The position numbers and the translations under genes are program-made. Of a DNA stretch of 64,000 bases, positions 54,685-64,000 are shown piece after piece. The notes below the pieces were generated by a model. It searched no databases and was not told the DNA's origin. It saw only the letters and a program-made list of their open reading frames with translations. How positions within the stretch are numbered: position 1 is the stretch's first letter; every line of letters starts with the position of its first letter. Origin of the DNA: Sepiola atlantica (lineage: Eukaryota; Mollusca; Cephalopoda; Sepiida; Sepiolidae); contig OY744525.1 of assembly GCA_963556195.1 (NCBI GenBank), positions 47,031,648-47,095,647 of the forward strand, read 5' to 3'.

Positions 54685-54730
<46 letters not shown>
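54211..54730 (+). mobile_element. Inverted-repeat element with hammerhead (second copy)
   Basis: (AT)n, left arm from 54250, right arm 54521-54586, then the flank ATGCTCTATCCAGTATATTG to about 54685, then (AT)n. Arms and flank match 5750-6295. The interior, including the hammerhead, is inverted relative to that copy, and about 100 bp next to the left arm is missing. Confidence 0.8.
54459..54505 (+). ncRNA. Hammerhead ribozyme in inverted-repeat element
   Basis: Stem I GTCCT (54459-54463) / AGGAC (54501-54505); core CTGAAGA (54464-54470); stem II GAAGA/TCTTT, loop ATTA; GAA (54485-54487); stem III AACTC/GAGCT, loop AT, one mismatch; A at 54500. All required core bases are present, and stem I pairs perfectly. 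Confidence 0.85.
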
Positions 54731-54736
<6 letters not shown>

Positions 54737-55540
54737 TTTTTATATAAAATAAAATTGTAGTGTTTCTTGGTACTTAGGAGAGTAGAAAGTGGACCTTGGG
54801 TTTACTTTCAGCAGACTCGTAACTCCTGCTTCCCTTATTTTGTCCTTTAGTCCTCAGATTCCATGAACGATGTTTCTGACAAATGGAGAAGAATTGCTGT
54901 TTTCTTGGTCGGAATCTATCTATCTAACACTTATCGTTGGCTAGTTTTTTTACCTTGAAGTAGTATTTTTTAGCTCCTTACATCAAATGGCTTCATGCCT
55001 TGTCTGGAGCGATTTCCATAAAAAATAAAAATGAAAAAACTTGGATTAGTATATTTCATTTTGATCAAAAGGAGTACAACATTATCGCCAGGTCTGTGTT
55101 AATACATGGCATCCATAAAAAAGAAAATACGTTTTATTTTACTTTTTAATATACCATAACAATTATAGAAATTAAAAAAAATTGAAATAGAAATGTTGAC
55201 AATGGGTTCAGGGCTTGAAGCAGGAGTGCAGGGAAGGGGGTCACCACGGAGTTAAGGGGAACAATGAGTGTAAAGTAAAGACGATAAATTTGTCGAAATG
55301 TTTTTCAATTAATGCCATTCTACTAAAAAACTCTTCCATCCAATCAATGCTGTGTATATTTTTTGCCTATCCTGTTAAAATGTTATGTTATAAAATGTAA
55401 CAAAATAAGAATAAAAAAGGTCATCTGGGCGAGGCGCAAAAAGAAAATAGGGTTTCTCATAGAGATGAGTCTTACTGCTAGTATAAAAAAGAATAACAAC
55501 AAAAATAACTTTATAAACGATAAATCATCACGTAATTTCA
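54731..55540. other. Mostly unassigned; short LINE A tail
   Basis: CTTCATGCCTTGTCTGGAGC and GATTTCCATAAAAAA at 54974-55025 equal the LINE A tail at 37816-37855. Otherwise nothing assignable. Confidence 0.5.
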
Positions 55541-55680
55541 GATGGGTCTCGTAGAGTAACGGTTAGCACACTCAGTCACAGTCCCAGTGATCGCAGGTTC
55601 GCTGATGAGCCGAAGTAACGGCGAAACACCTGTCCGTGGATAACTATTTTATCTCTGAGTAAATAAAAACCAAAAAATAC
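55541..55680 (+). mobile_element. tRNA-derived SINE with hammerhead abutting the B box
   Basis: Plus strand: A box TAGAGTAACGGTTAGCACAC (55552-55571), B-box-like GCAGGTTCG (55593-55601), immediately followed by CTGATGA. Then an A-rich tail with TAAATAAAAACC. The B box is truncated so that the ribozyme begins within it. Confidence 0.75.
55600..55638 (+). ncRNA. Hammerhead ribozyme (SINE, 55.6 kb)
   Basis: Core CTGATGA (55602-55608), stem II GCCG/CGGC with loop AAGTAA, GAA (55623-55625), stem III ACA/TGT with loop CC, C at 55634. Stem I is only two clear pairs (CG/CG) before mismatches, probably because the head was truncated. Confidence 0.72.
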
Positions 55681-55840
55681 ATATATGAATATTGAAAATT
55701 GAATATGCAGGGGAGATAATTCGTGCGTATGTAAAGGGAGGCAACTTCGTAATGCTCAAGGTGAGCAAATATACCAGTAGTACAATTATGCTAAAAACCA
55801 ATAACAACAAAAATAATAATTTTTTTTTTTACTAAGGTAT
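55681..55840. other. No recognisable gene
   Basis: AT-rich spacer, nothing assignable. Confidence 0.4.
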
Positions 55841-56650
55841 CACCACTTATCAAGGCCCAAAGGCCACTCGAGGATAAGGGTTAAATGAGTGTCAGGTGAG
55901 ACAACACCATGATGATTGGTAACGATGGTGAAAATTGAGCAGAATTTGATTATTTTAGAGGACGGCTGAACAAGAACTTGCTTACATTGAACTTGAAAAC
56001 GACTATGTTGTAGTCAGATGGGAAGCAACCACACGGTATTGTGTTCCACAGATTGGTAGTTCTAGGAAAGAAACTTTGCTCATGGAAGCTCCGTTTAGTT
56101 TTAGGCACAGAGAGAGGGAGAAAGGGAAATTATTGACAGTGGTTGTAGCTAGACGAGTTTTTGTTGTGAATGTTTTACAGGGGAGGGGACAATAGATTGA
56201 AGCTCAGTCGAGCACCTACCATCAAAATACTGATAGAGTAGAGAAAGACTAGCAACGTTTCTTCTGTGAGAAAGAGGTAGTCGAGACATCGGCTACTAGA
56301 TTTCAAAGTCGGTTTTGTACTCTGTCAAGGCAGGAAAGGGTGCTCCGAGCAGCACCTCCCCAGACGTGGCAACAGTATTCCATCTTAGGACATATCATAT
56401 TTGGCTCTTATGTAGGCAGAGGATTACGTCAGGAATTAGATACCTCCATTTTTCCAGAAACCTTTGCAACGAATTTGATGTAAGTCTTCCATTTTAGATC
56501 TGCAGCGGAGGTCAGCCTTAGAAGCTTGTCAAAGCAGGGGTCTTCTTCAAGATGATAGCCATAATTTTCAATTGGGGCCAAATGGAGATCAGAGTGTTGT
56601 TGGTGAAAAGAGAGAAGCTTGTTTTTTTTAGGCAAACGTTATAAAATAAC
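55841..56650 (-). pseudogene. LINE family A: RT C-terminal part and 3' UTR
   Basis: Minus strand from high to low coordinates: SFHQQHSDLHLAPIENYGYH, FDKLLRLTSAADLKWKTYIK, FVAKVSGK, (shift) PKMEYCCHVWGGAARSTL, SCLDRVQNRL, then the FPRT..LWN end and the 3' UTR with CTTATCCTCGAGTGGCC and GTGGTGATACC. The longest continuous C-terminal copy of family A. Confidence 0.85.
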
Positions 56651-57013
56651 ACAGAGTGCTTTTGATTGATAAGACTTCTTTCTTTTTTTTTTAATTTTTC
56701 GCATAGTCCATTTAGTATTTTGAACGAATTGGTGTAAGTTCCATGAGTTTCATTTTTAATTTTTCTTTCTTTTTTCGCGATTTGATTCATCAAGACATTA
56801 TCAAGCAGGATTAGTTTTAGTGTGTTCACAACTATATCCTGCTGCTGAGGTCGCGAAAAAAGAACGAAAAATGGAACATGAAACCCACGGAATTTACATA
56901 CATCAATTCGACTGAAACACAAAATGGACTATTCGAAAAATCTTTTAAATAAAATAGTTTTATAAAGTAAAAACACTCCATGATATTTAATACGCATCTA
57001 ATACGCACACACA

Positions 57014-57015
<2 letters not shown>
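56651..57015. other. No recognisable gene
   Basis: A 134-codon minus-strand frame (56518-56922) is open here, but its 3' third is LINE A in another frame, and I see no domain in the rest. Not annotated as a gene. Confidence 0.4.
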
Positions 57016-57017
<2 letters not shown>

Positions 57018-57080
<63 letters not shown>

Positions 57081-57327
57081 GTGTGTGTGTGTGTGTGTGT
57101 TGTGTGTGTGTGAAAAAAGACAAACGGAAAACAAGTTAAAATGCAAGAGAAAAACAAAAACAAAAGATTTGACCGGTTGCGTTCGTATTAACAAACGTCT
57201 TCAGAAACCGGTCAAATCTCTTGTTTTTGTTTTTCTCTTGCATTTTAACCTGTTTTCCGTTTGTTTTTTTCACACATTTTGTCTACCACGGCATTTCATT
57301 TTCATGACTTATCGTGCACCTTACTCC

Positions 57328-57330
<3 letters not shown>
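57018..57330 (-). mobile_element. Long-hairpin element with hammerhead-like core (family P)
   Basis: (TA)n(TG)n at 57018-57110, arms at 57111-57178 and 57206-57272 (about 67 bp, near-perfect), then the flank to 57330. Same order as the 44220-44526 element read in reverse. Confidence 0.8.
57165..57210 (-). ncRNA. Hammerhead-like motif (family P, decayed)
   Basis: Minus strand: stem I GGTTT/AAATC, CTGAAGA (57198-57204), stem CGTTTG/CGAACG, then GCAACCGGTC where GAAACCGGTC is expected. One A of the GAA core is C, so it should be inactive. Confidence 0.5.
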
Positions 57331-57417
<87 letters not shown>

Positions 57418-57460
57418 AGAGAGAAAGAGAGAGGAGAGGGAAGAGATAGAGAGGGATATA
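57331..57460. repeat. (AT)n(GA)n compound microsatellite
   Basis: TA array to 57374 then GA-rich repeats to about 57455. Confidence 0.95.
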
Positions 57461-57860
57461 TAAATGAATATTGTTAGTGTATCTTTTATGCTAAAATGTC
57501 TTAATATTTATTATGGACACTCATAATTGATGATGTGGTATCAGATGACTTTACATTGGCTTTAGGGTAGGGTGGGCTCCTTTGAGCTCAGCAAGGATCA
57601 AAAGATGAAATCTCAGCCTCTAATTATGAAGAGCAATTTATGCTCAAATGTTTTCCTAACAGACAGCTGTGTTTTCTTGCAATAACATTAATCTTTTTTT
57701 CTTCATATGACACGAACATGGCGTCTTTTTTTGTTTTCTTTATCCAACTCATCACCCTGACAAAATCTAAATCATCAACTAGAGATTGGACATATGGCAG
57801 TTGAAACCGGCGGTTCTCACATGCAAAATACTTTTGGAAGATTTTATTTAAATCTATTCA
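57461..57860. other. No recognisable gene
   Basis: Unique DNA, nothing assignable. Confidence 0.45.
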
Positions 57861-57866
57861 GATTCC

Positions 57867-57916
57867 ATGATGATGATGATGATGATGATGATCACGATGA
57901 TCTTGTTGTTGTTGTC

Positions 57917-57975
<59 letters not shown>
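57867..57975. repeat. (GAT)n ... (CAT)n inverted trinucleotide pair
   Basis: About 8 GAT units are followed by a short spacer with TTGTTGTTG and about 19 CAT units. The two arrays are reverse complements in part and could fold together. Confidence 0.9.
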
Positions 57976-57984
57976 GAATTATGA

Positions 57985-58329
57985 TTATCATTATTTACTC
58001 ATTAAGAGTTTTCACACAAGTCATTATCAGTGATCGCTCACTAAAAATAACCAGTGGTGTTCCCTGGAGTCTGAGTGATAATAAGTCTTCCCAGCTTTCC
58101 TGTACTCTCTGCGTCATTCAATAACCATTGCAAATCATTTTGTGTTATCGCAATAGCTGTTTGTCATTGATTTCTTGCTGCCAACGACCATTGTTCTTCT
58201 CTTGAATTTGAGTCGAATTTGATAAGCCACCCTAAGATGGCAGTAATCTTTGCACTCTTCCAATGGACATCTGGTTGGTCTCTCCCTTCTCCATTTTCAA
58301 TCTTCTTTGCCCCTTCATGACCATTTAAT

Positions 58330-58395
<66 letters not shown>
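57985..58395 (-). mobile_element. Family G retroelement fragment (copy 3) with (ATT)n
   Basis: Reverse orientation of 32470-32755 (CACACAAGTCATTATCAGTG, GAACACCACTGG mirrored, CACTCTTCCAATGGACATCT). Its 3' end meets the (CAT)n array and its 5' end meets an (ATT)n array (58331-58395). Confidence 0.75.
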
Positions 58396-58396
<1 letters not shown>

Positions 58397-58619
58397 AAAT
58401 AATTTTTTTTACATAAATCATATGAATCGGAAAATGTTAAAGGAAATTAAATAAGAAGAAATAATAAGTAGTCATATTGTGTTTGAAGGACATTCTGTAT
58501 TCTTTGAATACCAATCTGCTATTCGTTTATTCTTGCAATCGCGAATGTGGAAGAAAGTATTTGAAGAGTCAATCAAAATTCCTCCAAAACTTTTCGTATT
58601 TAGGCTAAAAATGTAGAGT
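58396..58619. other. No recognisable gene
   Basis: Unique AT-rich spacer. Confidence 0.4.
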
Positions 58620-59640
58620 AGCTAACAGACTGAGGTTATCAGATCTAAGATTTAAGACTCACATTACCCACCTATTTATCATTCTCATATCAGTTCTCTG
58701 CATGCAACGCATTTCCTCAACCCTCATTGGCCAGGTTTCACTTCCATACAGCATCACACTTTGAACACATGCCTGATTGATTCTTCCCTTGGTCAACAGT
58801 GGTAAAGCGCTGCTGGTTTGTAATGGCAGAAGTTCCCTAACCCTAACCCTAACTCTATTCACTCCTAACTCTTGCAATCACACTAACACCTGCTCATTCT
58901 GAAAAACTTCAATAGCTTTGCTATCCAAATATACTTCCTTTACAACTAACTTCTTATCCGTCTCCATTGTCTTAAACTTCTGAACACAAACTGGTTATCA
59001 TCTCTCAATCTACCAGTAATTCCGTTGCACTTCTTGTGTACCAACTTCTTACAAGTACCACAAAAAAATTAGTTGCATCCGACTCCCTGTTCACAAACCG
59101 ATCAGGGGAATTTTCTTCTTTCTGTGGAATTTCGAACACTACAACCACTGATCATCACTTTGGTCTTGGAAACATTCACTCTCAGACATTTCTTTCCATA
59201 ACATTCCTCTAAATCTGTAACTTACCAAGTAGACCTGTTGTTTCACAGGCAAATACTAAATCATCAACATACAGCATCTCTTCCAGACAACTCATACGAA
59301 ACTCCATTGATAATGTTTCTAAGACAGAAATGAAAAGCAACGGACTCAGTGCAGAACCCGACTTTAAACTTAAAGCTGTCACTAAATGTGCTGTGAATTC
59401 TAACACGACTTTGAGCACTTCTGTACATTGCTTAAATAACCTTCACCAACCACTCATTGCTCCTAAATGCAGATTCTTCTTTTTACCAAGGTACTTCTCT
59501 TGCATTTGTCTCAGGATAAATATAACACCAGTGGTACTTTTCCAAGGCATAAACCAGACTGCATTTCATGTATGCTTATCTGATTCTTTATTTGCTGCTC
59601 AATTATTCTCTCAATGATGCATCAACTTTATAATATAACT
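58620..59640 (-). pseudogene. LINE family C: RT to C-terminal part
   Basis: Minus strand: a decayed ..TTGVIFIL.. near 59530, KVVLEFTAHLVTALSLKSGS, ALSPLLFISVLETLSMEFRM, EEMLYVDDLVFACET (YVDD for YADD), and near the 3' side TKGRINQACVQSVMLYGSET, WPMRVEEMRCMQRTDMRMI. Same family as 46036-46505 and 49120-50640. An in-frame run of TTAGGG-type repeats (58836-58858) reads VRVRV. Confidence 0.85.
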
Positions 59641-60350
59641 ATAATAGTGCTACATAGCACCATTATATTCATCATTAAAAAGTACATCTGATTCACTACC
59701 ATAACACTATTTGATGCATCTATATTCATATTTATGGAGAGCAGAAAAATAAACTTCCTTTTTATATGTAGATAACACTTGGAATTGCTAGATTTAAGTT
59801 AAGTAGGGTTTTTTTGCACAATTTTGGGTAGCCCAGAAAAATATATATATATATATATGGTCACTTGGAAAATGAAATTATTATGAAATATCATAAAAAT
59901 TTATGATATAGTGCTCTGGCCAGTGATCATGTGTTTAATTGAGTCAATGAATTAATTAAAAAAGAAATTCTACATTGTTTTAATGACCAATTCATTCAAG
60001 GCAGAAGACAACAACATGGTGGCCATAGTTCATAGATGGAAATTCAAATAAATCCCCTCTATGCATCAAGAAAAGAAGTATCTAACATTGGTACGTAGGT
60101 AGTGACAACAGTATTAATATATGGGCGGTATTTCTATGTCAATATTTTGGTGGAGAGATTGATGTTGTTTCTGGTTGTATTGTCTATGAAGAAAAAAAAA
60201 AGGCAGCCAAAAATGAAGAACTGAAAGAAATCAGTTAAAGACGTAGAGATTCTATAAATGTAAGTTGAAAGAAATCGTTGATATTTTTATCGGCAAGGTG
60301 GTTCGTTTATGGGAGGTGGCGTTTAACCCTTTCATCATTCTTTTCTTCCC
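59641..60350. other. Unassigned with family I relic
   Basis: (AT)n at 59840-59859, then a diverged relative of family I (59915-60010: GGCCAGTGATCA, AATTAATTAAAAAAGAAATTC). Nothing else seen. Confidence 0.5.
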
Positions 60351-60845
60351 TTTCAATCTTGATAAACGGATCTGGCTGCCGCTCGGAGAAAAGTTGTGAG
60401 AAATGTCCGTTCTCGTTTTAACTTCATCCCGCTTGTCACAATCAGAATGTCACTCGCCGCAGACAAGGTTAAAACCAGAAGGCAAATCGACTGAAGACGC
60501 TGCCAAGAAATTTCCCATCCTGCGTCTCTTCTCGACACAAACACGCCGATACCCAAAATACGTTTTGGGCCACTTTGGGCAGAATGCCAGCATACATCCA
60601 CGGAATTTCAGCAAAAATGTCCAAGCAAAGATATCGAATGCCGGCGTCCTAAAGAAAAATGTCCCGATTTTGGCAGCAGTGATATCTAATTTGGATTGTA
60701 GCGCGACACGTGTTCAGATATTTTTGCGATATCCAAGCCGACCATCGACACATCTTTCCGGTAGATGTACAATTTTAGCTCTCGATAAAATTAAGGGTCA
60801 TGCACTCATTGCTTATTTATTTTTCAGTTTCTTTTTACAATGATG
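60350..60845 (+). CDS. Unrecognised 146-codon frame in a CpG-richer island
   Basis: An ATG-initiated frame (60403-60843) is the longest one in the window not explained by a repeat. The segment has more G+C and more CpG (GCGTCTCTTCTCGACACAAA, CCGGCGTCC) than its surroundings, and an 82-codon frame is open on the other strand. I recognise no domain, signal peptide or transmembrane segment in either. It could be a promoter-proximal exon, a retrotransposed fragment or chance. Confidence 0.2.
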
Positions 60846-61540
60846 CAAAAAAGATGATTGTGTCAGATCACTTTGTCGCATTGATTTTTTACTTATGGGA
60901 CCCTGTGGAAATTCCACAGTGCTTTCTACATCAATCTATATAACTTACTGTTAATAATAATATTCCTTTTGAAAGTTAAATATTATCAAATGAAAATGAC
61001 TCTTTCTTCTTCTATAAAAATAATGGTCATTCTCAGTTCAATATTATTTAAATAAATGAAACGAATATGTCTCTTCTGTGTTAATTTATTTTAAAGATGT
61101 AGCAATTTAATTCTTTATAAAATATGTCTCTTCTATATTAATTTATTTTAAAAATGTAGCAATTTAATTCTTTATAAAACAATAAAACTCATTGTCAAGT
61201 AAATATTCTTCAAAGCAATTTGAAATTGTATTGCTTCAGGCGAAGGGAAAACATAATTTAATTTCGAAACAATTAATTTTAAAAAGGATAAAGTCGGATT
61301 TTTTTACTTTAGCAACATCAACAATCACCATCTTTGCTGATCAGACGATCTCATTATTTTAATGTGTGTGAAAGGTGATAATGTACGTACGAACATGAAA
61401 TGCCTTAGCGTATTATTATATAGATAATTTATTGTAAAGCAACCGACTTCTCAGAATTTATATAGAGCACACACACACTAAGGAAACGTTAATTTTCATA
61501 CAAATTCTGTTAATTATAATTAATATTATCCTCCACCCAA
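60846..61540. repeat. AT-rich DNA with a 57-bp duplication
   Basis: ATGTCTCTTCT...AGCAATTTAATTC recurs at 61066 and 61123 (57-bp period, two copies). The rest is unique. Confidence 0.7.
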
Positions 61541-61760
61541 TAAAAATAATAATAAAAAAGCAAGATATAAAATCCAATCATCTACTCAATAATAAAGACC
61601 AATGTGTATTTATTTGTATATAAATAGACATAAATCTGTCCTGTCAATGTGTATTTATTTGTATATAAATAGACATAAATCTGTCCTGTCATTTGCATTG
61701 ATAATCAACAGATATGAAAAAGGCACGTTTTTTACTTGCTAACTTTTGTGCAACGGGAAT
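61541..61760. repeat. Family M relative with 45-bp duplication
   Basis: AATGTGTATTTATTTGTATA..AAATCTGTCCTGTC is present twice in tandem (about 61600-61689). AAAAGGCACGTTTTTTACTT at the right is the reverse of the end of the 15640-16080 repeat. Confidence 0.7.
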
Positions 61761-62460
61761 CTCTTTTAATGTATATTACTAAATAATTATCATGGTCGGA
61801 TAGAATATGTCATAGATGAAATCGATTGGAACTTCCTTTTTATGTAAAGAACACAGATTGACAATTTCTGTTAATCACTATCGAGAAAGAATTAAATATC
61901 GATTTGTCAAAAACAATGCCATGGCGGTGTATCTAAATTATAGAATCCGAGTGATATGCCAGAGAAAATGACGACAACTAACAATAATGAAGGAAGCAAA
62001 TAAAAATAACAGGGAAATTATTACATTAATTTGTAATTAACTTTTGTGTTGACAAGATAGAGAAAAGAATTTGAATTAAAAATCCACGGCACACACAACC
62101 AAACATGCATATATGAGCTAAAATATGGGTCCATCTCACCCCGTGAAAAAAGAACTATAAAAGGTGCTTTGGTAACATTTCAAGTTTTAATTGTTTGGGA
62201 AGCGTTATGGATGATGTCGATTTAGCAACATTTAAAAGAAAGAGATAGTTAAAAGAATTGAATGATTGAACACTCTCCTCCATACATGATAATGAAACAC
62301 GGCCACACTCCACACCTTCACACAAGTATGACGAACGTTCTGTACATCCAAAATAAGCACACGTTATGATTGCACACAGAGATTTATAAAGAACTATAAA
62401 ACGAGCCTGGTGATACCAGATCAGGCTGCCCTGTAGCTCCCTGAGACGAAATTCACCTAC
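61761..62460. other. No recognisable gene
   Basis: Unique AT-rich DNA. No domain or repeat recognised. Confidence 0.5.
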
Positions 62461-62750
62461 ATTGACGTTTTTTTTTTTTTTTTTTTTTTTTTTGTAAAAC
62501 TTAATTATGTTCTACAAAACCAAAAACAAAAACAACAGCCCCTCTCCCTTTCTCCCTCCCCTTTTTTATTTTATTTTTCCTACCCTACTCCCGGTCCTGG
62601 ATATGACCTTAAACTACATCCGATGGTGAGATCCGGCTTACGGACTTTGGGGAATGTGGAGCCTCCTCTTAATTACCATTGCTCCCAGGTCCACCCTGAC
62701 CCGGAGTGGTAGTACCTGTTAGGGTCCCAACTATGGGTTAAATAGAAACA
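62461..62750. other. Poly-T run and GC-richer segment
   Basis: A run of about 29 T (62465-62493) is followed by a pyrimidine-rich patch and a GC-richer 130-bp segment (CCGGTCCTGGATATGACC ... GGTCCACCCTGACCCGGAGT). It looks like part of a dispersed element, but I find no second copy here. Confidence 0.5.
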
Positions 62751-62751
62751 G

Positions 62752-63145
62752 ATAAACCAAACCAAACACCATCAATAAAAATTTGAACATATAAGGAACT
62801 TGAAGCATAAAAACTTTCACCAAAATGACTGCATTCGGCGTTGAATGGCCTGAGAAGGGTTGATATGCCGTAAAACAAAACAACCAAACTAAACACCATG
62901 AATAAATATTTGAAGATATAAACAACTTGAAGCATAAAAACTTTCACCAAAATGACTGCATTCGGCGTTGAATGGCCTGAGAAGGGTTGATATGCCGTAA
63001 AACAAAACAACCAAACTAAACACCATGAATAAATATTTGAAGATATAAACAACTTGAAGCATAAAAACTTTCACCAAAATGACTGCATTCGGCATTTAAT
63101 AACCCGAAAAGGGTTGATATGCCGTAAAACAAAACAACCAAACAA
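62752..63145. repeat. 127-bp tandem repeat, about three copies
   Basis: The landmark CACCAT(C/G)AATAAA lies at 62767, 62894 and 63021, a 127-bp period. Units contain CATAAAAACTTTCACCAAAATG and GGGTTGATATGCCGTAAAAC; the latter block recurs, reversed, at 2526-2550. Minus-strand frames (SSNIYSWCLVWLF...) are repeat artefacts. Confidence 0.9.
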
Positions 63146-63275
63146 CCAAACTATAAAACGAGCAAAAATAGACAGTTTAAAGGCTTATAATAATTTAATG
63201 ACGTTTAAAAAACAGCCTTATCATTACACTAGTATTAATAACTTTTTTATTATTTATTAAAAAAAAACCGTAACG

Positions 63276-63279
<4 letters not shown>

Positions 63280-63354
<75 letters not shown>

Positions 63355-63356
63355 TG
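63280..63356. repeat. (AT)n microsatellite
   Basis: Pure array of about 36 units followed by TGTTTGTGTGTG. Confidence 0.95.
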
Positions 63357-64000
63357 TGTGTGTTTGTATATAATTTATATTCACATATTTTATTGCTGAT
63401 GTCTGACTCGAAATCAGAATCTATTAAAGTCTTTGATAACTTAAGTAACCAACACTCTATGGAATACCTAGACTTTTCAATTAGAATTATCCTCTCTCTC
63501 TCATTGGCCCCACCCTCCTCTCCCATCTCTCTTTCTTCTAACTCGCAGTCTTCCTCTGCATCTCTTTCTCGTCCACACACACACACACACACACACACTT
63601 CACCCCTCCCCCTCTCTCTATTAGCATATCTTATAATAATTTGTCAAAGGTTTGCCTGTCCATCCATTCGTCCAATGATTCATCATATAAAAACTACTCA
63701 ACAAAAATATACTAAATCTTTTTATAGATATATCTTTGATCTCCGAGAATATTGTAGACATATTAGTTTTTGGAAAGCCACCACCTAAATAGGGTTAATG
63801 TAAATGTGTTGAAACCAGTGACCATATATGACGATTACTCAAAAAAAATCCATGAAATTATCTTGTAGATGTATTTTTAATCCTGAAAGTGTTTTAGGTA
63901 TATTAAGTTTGGGGAAGGTGTATGTGTGTGTGGAGGTGGTGTTGGTGGGTGGGGTGGGGGTGTTCATTCGGATGAAATTTAGTGACCAGTGTTTATTTAT
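63357..64000. other. No gene; (CA)n and a diverged local duplication
   Basis: (CA)n at 63575-63598. A segment of about 85 bp (63690-63776: ACTACTCAACAAAAAT...ATTAGTTTTTGGAAAG) recurs, diverged, at about 63835-63918 (GATTACTCAAAAAAAAT...ATTAAGTTTGGGGAAG). The 144-codon frame across 63354-63788 has no recognisable domain. Confidence 0.5.

Noticed and set aside
56518..56922. 134-codon minus-strand frame
   Set aside because: It overlaps LINE A in another frame and has no recognisable domain.

Overview
The window looks like AT-rich intergenic or intronic DNA from a repeat-dense animal genome. I infer a mollusc, most plausibly an octopus-like cephalopod. The reasons are many tRNA-derived SINEs, long (AT)n arrays, decayed non-LTR retrotransposons of at least five kinds, a Penelope-like fragment, and no compact genes. 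The species is inference. I see no convincing cellular protein-coding gene, no intact tRNA gene, no rRNA gene and no CRISPR array. Two open stretches (43868-44131 and 60403-60843) are weak exon candidates.

Layout. 1-5 kb: AT-rich DNA with a near-perfect palindrome, a 109-bp tandem array, TTAGGG-bearing repeats, decayed SINEs and a LINE 3' end. 5-12.3 kb: a dense cluster of tRNA-derived SINEs and inverted-repeat elements, each ending at an (AT)n array. 12.9-19 kb: dispersed repeat families, an internally deleted mariner and the 3' part of a LINE. 19.6-20.5 kb: a second SINE and inverted-repeat cluster. 21.5-28.7 kb: two transposase relics, a CR1-like LINE 3' end, a 1.2-kb array of 60-bp units and a perfect 24-bp palindrome. 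29-38 kb: purine tracts, several fragments of one APE-type-looking LINE family, and a 3-kb relic of a LINE with an R2/NeSL-like restriction-like endonuclease, interrupted by a tRNA-SINE with target-site duplication. 38.7-40.5 and 47.1-49 kb: decayed satellites. 44-45 kb: an inverted-repeat element and a SINE with a 17-bp target-site duplication. 46-59.6 kb: more LINE fragments, GAA-rich tracts, a Penelope-like RT fragment and further inverted-repeat elements. 60-64 kb: mostly unique AT-rich DNA with short tandem repeats.

The main finding is a recurring RNA motif. I count about nineteen places where the conserved core of a hammerhead ribozyme (CTGANGA, stem II, GAA, a short and often palindromic stem III, then H) can be read with a matching stem I. 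They fall in two settings. The first is directly downstream of the A/B boxes of several distinct tRNA-derived SINE families, on the same strand. The second is at the inner edge of one arm of long inverted-repeat elements that resemble Penelope-type terminal repeats. The best copies (5288-5339, 54459-54505, 5831-5877, 20270-20310, 55600-55638) form all three helices. In both settings the element normally ends in an (AT)n or (CA)n(TA)n array. This suggests that ribozyme-bearing retroelements seeded much of the microsatellite content here.
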